Assembly: GCA_027600665.1 (NCBI GenBank)
Contig: JADGJL010000482.1
Location: 1-20,126 of the forward strand
From: Irineochytrium annulatum
Taxonomy: Eukaryota > Chytridiomycota > Chytridiomycetes > Chytridiales > Chytridiaceae
DNA length: 20,126 bases
Reading direction: 5' to 3'
Of the stretch, positions 19,356 to 20,126 are shown piece by piece (position 1 is the first letter of the stretch; each line of letters begins with the position of its first letter). Position numbers and translations under genes: made by a program. The notes beneath the pieces are model-generated. The model was not told the DNA's origin. It made no database searches and saw only the letters and a program-made list of their open reading frames with translations.

Positions 19356-20126
19356 TCAAGTGGACGCCGCCGGGTGTTCCGCCGCGACCGCGGCAGTCCC
19401 GTTCGATACAGGTGCAGCCTTCGCCTCCGGCTTTGCCACCACCGGCCCGTCCCTAGACGGTGCCTTCCTCACCGGGCCACGCGTAATGGTCGACGTAGCC
19501 CCTGTCCTGCTCGCGCCGGAAGACGAGTTGCCGGCCCGCTGATAGGTCGACATCGCCCCGCCAGCGGCGGGCTGCTTGCCTTCCTTCCCCATATCCCATT
19601 CCCTCCCGGCCTTAGCCTGCAGTTTCCTTTGCGCGTTCTCCTCGCGCTCTCGCCTGTGGTTCGTAAGTAGAAGCCAGTTAAATTTTTGAATTCTCTTAAG
19701 AAGACAGGGAGGATACTCACGTCAACGCATCGAAGGCCGCCTTGGCCTTCTCTTCCTTCTCCTTCTTCATCGTCAACTCCTCCCGCCTCCGGCGCCTATC
19801 CTCCTCCTCCTTCTTCTTAATTTCCTTCTGAGTCTCCAAGAACGCGCGCTCATCCGCCGCCGACGCCTTTAAATGGTAATTTGGTTAATGCATCAGACAC
19901 ACTCTTCAGTCAAGTCTTTCAATCCCTACCTCCTTCTTCCTCAGAAGCTCAGCGTTCTTAATCCTCATCTCCGCCATCTTCCGATCCAGCTCCTCCGGCG
20001 ACAGCTTCTTCTTCTCAAGTCCCCCACTCGCGATCCGGTTAGGGTTGACGTACGGCCGCTGTGGTGGCGCGGCGGTCGAAGACGAGGACGAGGAGGCGGC
20101 CGGCTTCGCGGGGGCGGGGTTGGCGG
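19356..20126 (-). CDS. Charged coiled-coil protein, CCDC9-like (5' partial)
   Basis: Three exons are visible: >20126-19930, 19866-19721, 19653-19356 (introns 63 and 67 nt, donors GTAGGG and GTGAGT). They give about 213 C-terminal residues; the start lies beyond the window. The order is a Pro/Ala/Ser-rich stretch with PYVNPNRIASGG, then a long Lys/Glu/Arg helix (LSPEELDRKMAEMRIKNAEL, ETQKEIKKKEEDRRRR, MKKEKEK), then FDALTREREENAQRK, AGREWDMGKE, and a low-complexity Ala/Ser/Thr tail with GPVRKAP. The NAELLRKKE...ADER start and the REWD.GK end resemble CCDC9-type proteins, which in animals associate with RNA or exon-junction complexes; this match is from memory and weak. It could be any highly charged RNA-associated coiled-coil protein. 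The + strand frames opposite it are shadows. Confidence 0.6.

Overview
The window is nuclear DNA from a eukaryotic microbe, most likely a fungus and perhaps an early-diverging zoosporic one (chytrid-like). It is GC-rich and compact, and nearly every gene is cut by short GT-AG introns of about 44-124 nt. The gene set points the same way: Sec63, a fungal sugar porter, mitochondrial uS14, PRPP synthetase, an AIM41/YqeY protein and an MBF-type ankyrin protein. The elongase resembles the polyunsaturated-type clade and there is a bacterial-style NlpC/P60-like gene, both of which I would expect more in early-diverging fungi than in Dikarya. The lineage call is inference.

Layout, left to right. (1) 1-116 (+): the Pro/Ala-rich, acidic C-terminus of an unidentified protein. 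(2) 948-3410 (+): SEC63 in nine exons. (3) 3729-4625 (-): a single-exon NlpC/P60-like predicted peptidase, convergent with SEC63. (4) 4930-6530 (-): an MFS sugar porter in three exons. (5) 7459-7834 (-): mitochondrial ribosomal protein uS14m in two exons. (6) 8598-9767 (-): an ELO fatty-acid elongase in six exons. (7) 9900-11242 (+): PRPP synthetase in five exons, divergent from the elongase across only 132 bp. (8) 12170-13526 (+): a secreted Ala/Val/Thr-rich protein with a six-cysteine module, two exons. (9) 14087-14908 (-): a mitochondrial AIM41/YqeY-like protein in four exons. (10) 15808-18647 (+): an 878-residue protein with a Gln/His/Pro/Tyr-rich N-terminal half and a Swi6/Mbp1-like ankyrin region. 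(11) 19356-20126 (-): the 3' part of a charged coiled-coil protein, CCDC9-like, which runs off the window.

There is no operon logic. The genes are unrelated housekeeping functions: ER translocation (SEC63), ER lipid elongation (ELO), nucleotide precursor supply (PRS), mitochondrial translation (uS14m, AIM41), sugar uptake, and cell-cycle transcription (ankyrin protein). The three least ordinary loci are the intronless NlpC/P60-like gene (possible bacterial origin), the APSES-less ankyrin protein with a long low-complexity N-terminus, and the six-cysteine secreted protein. No tRNA, rRNA, transposon, CRISPR array or clear novel multi-gene system was found. Exon boundaries were placed by eye from reading frame, GT/AG signals and family conservation.
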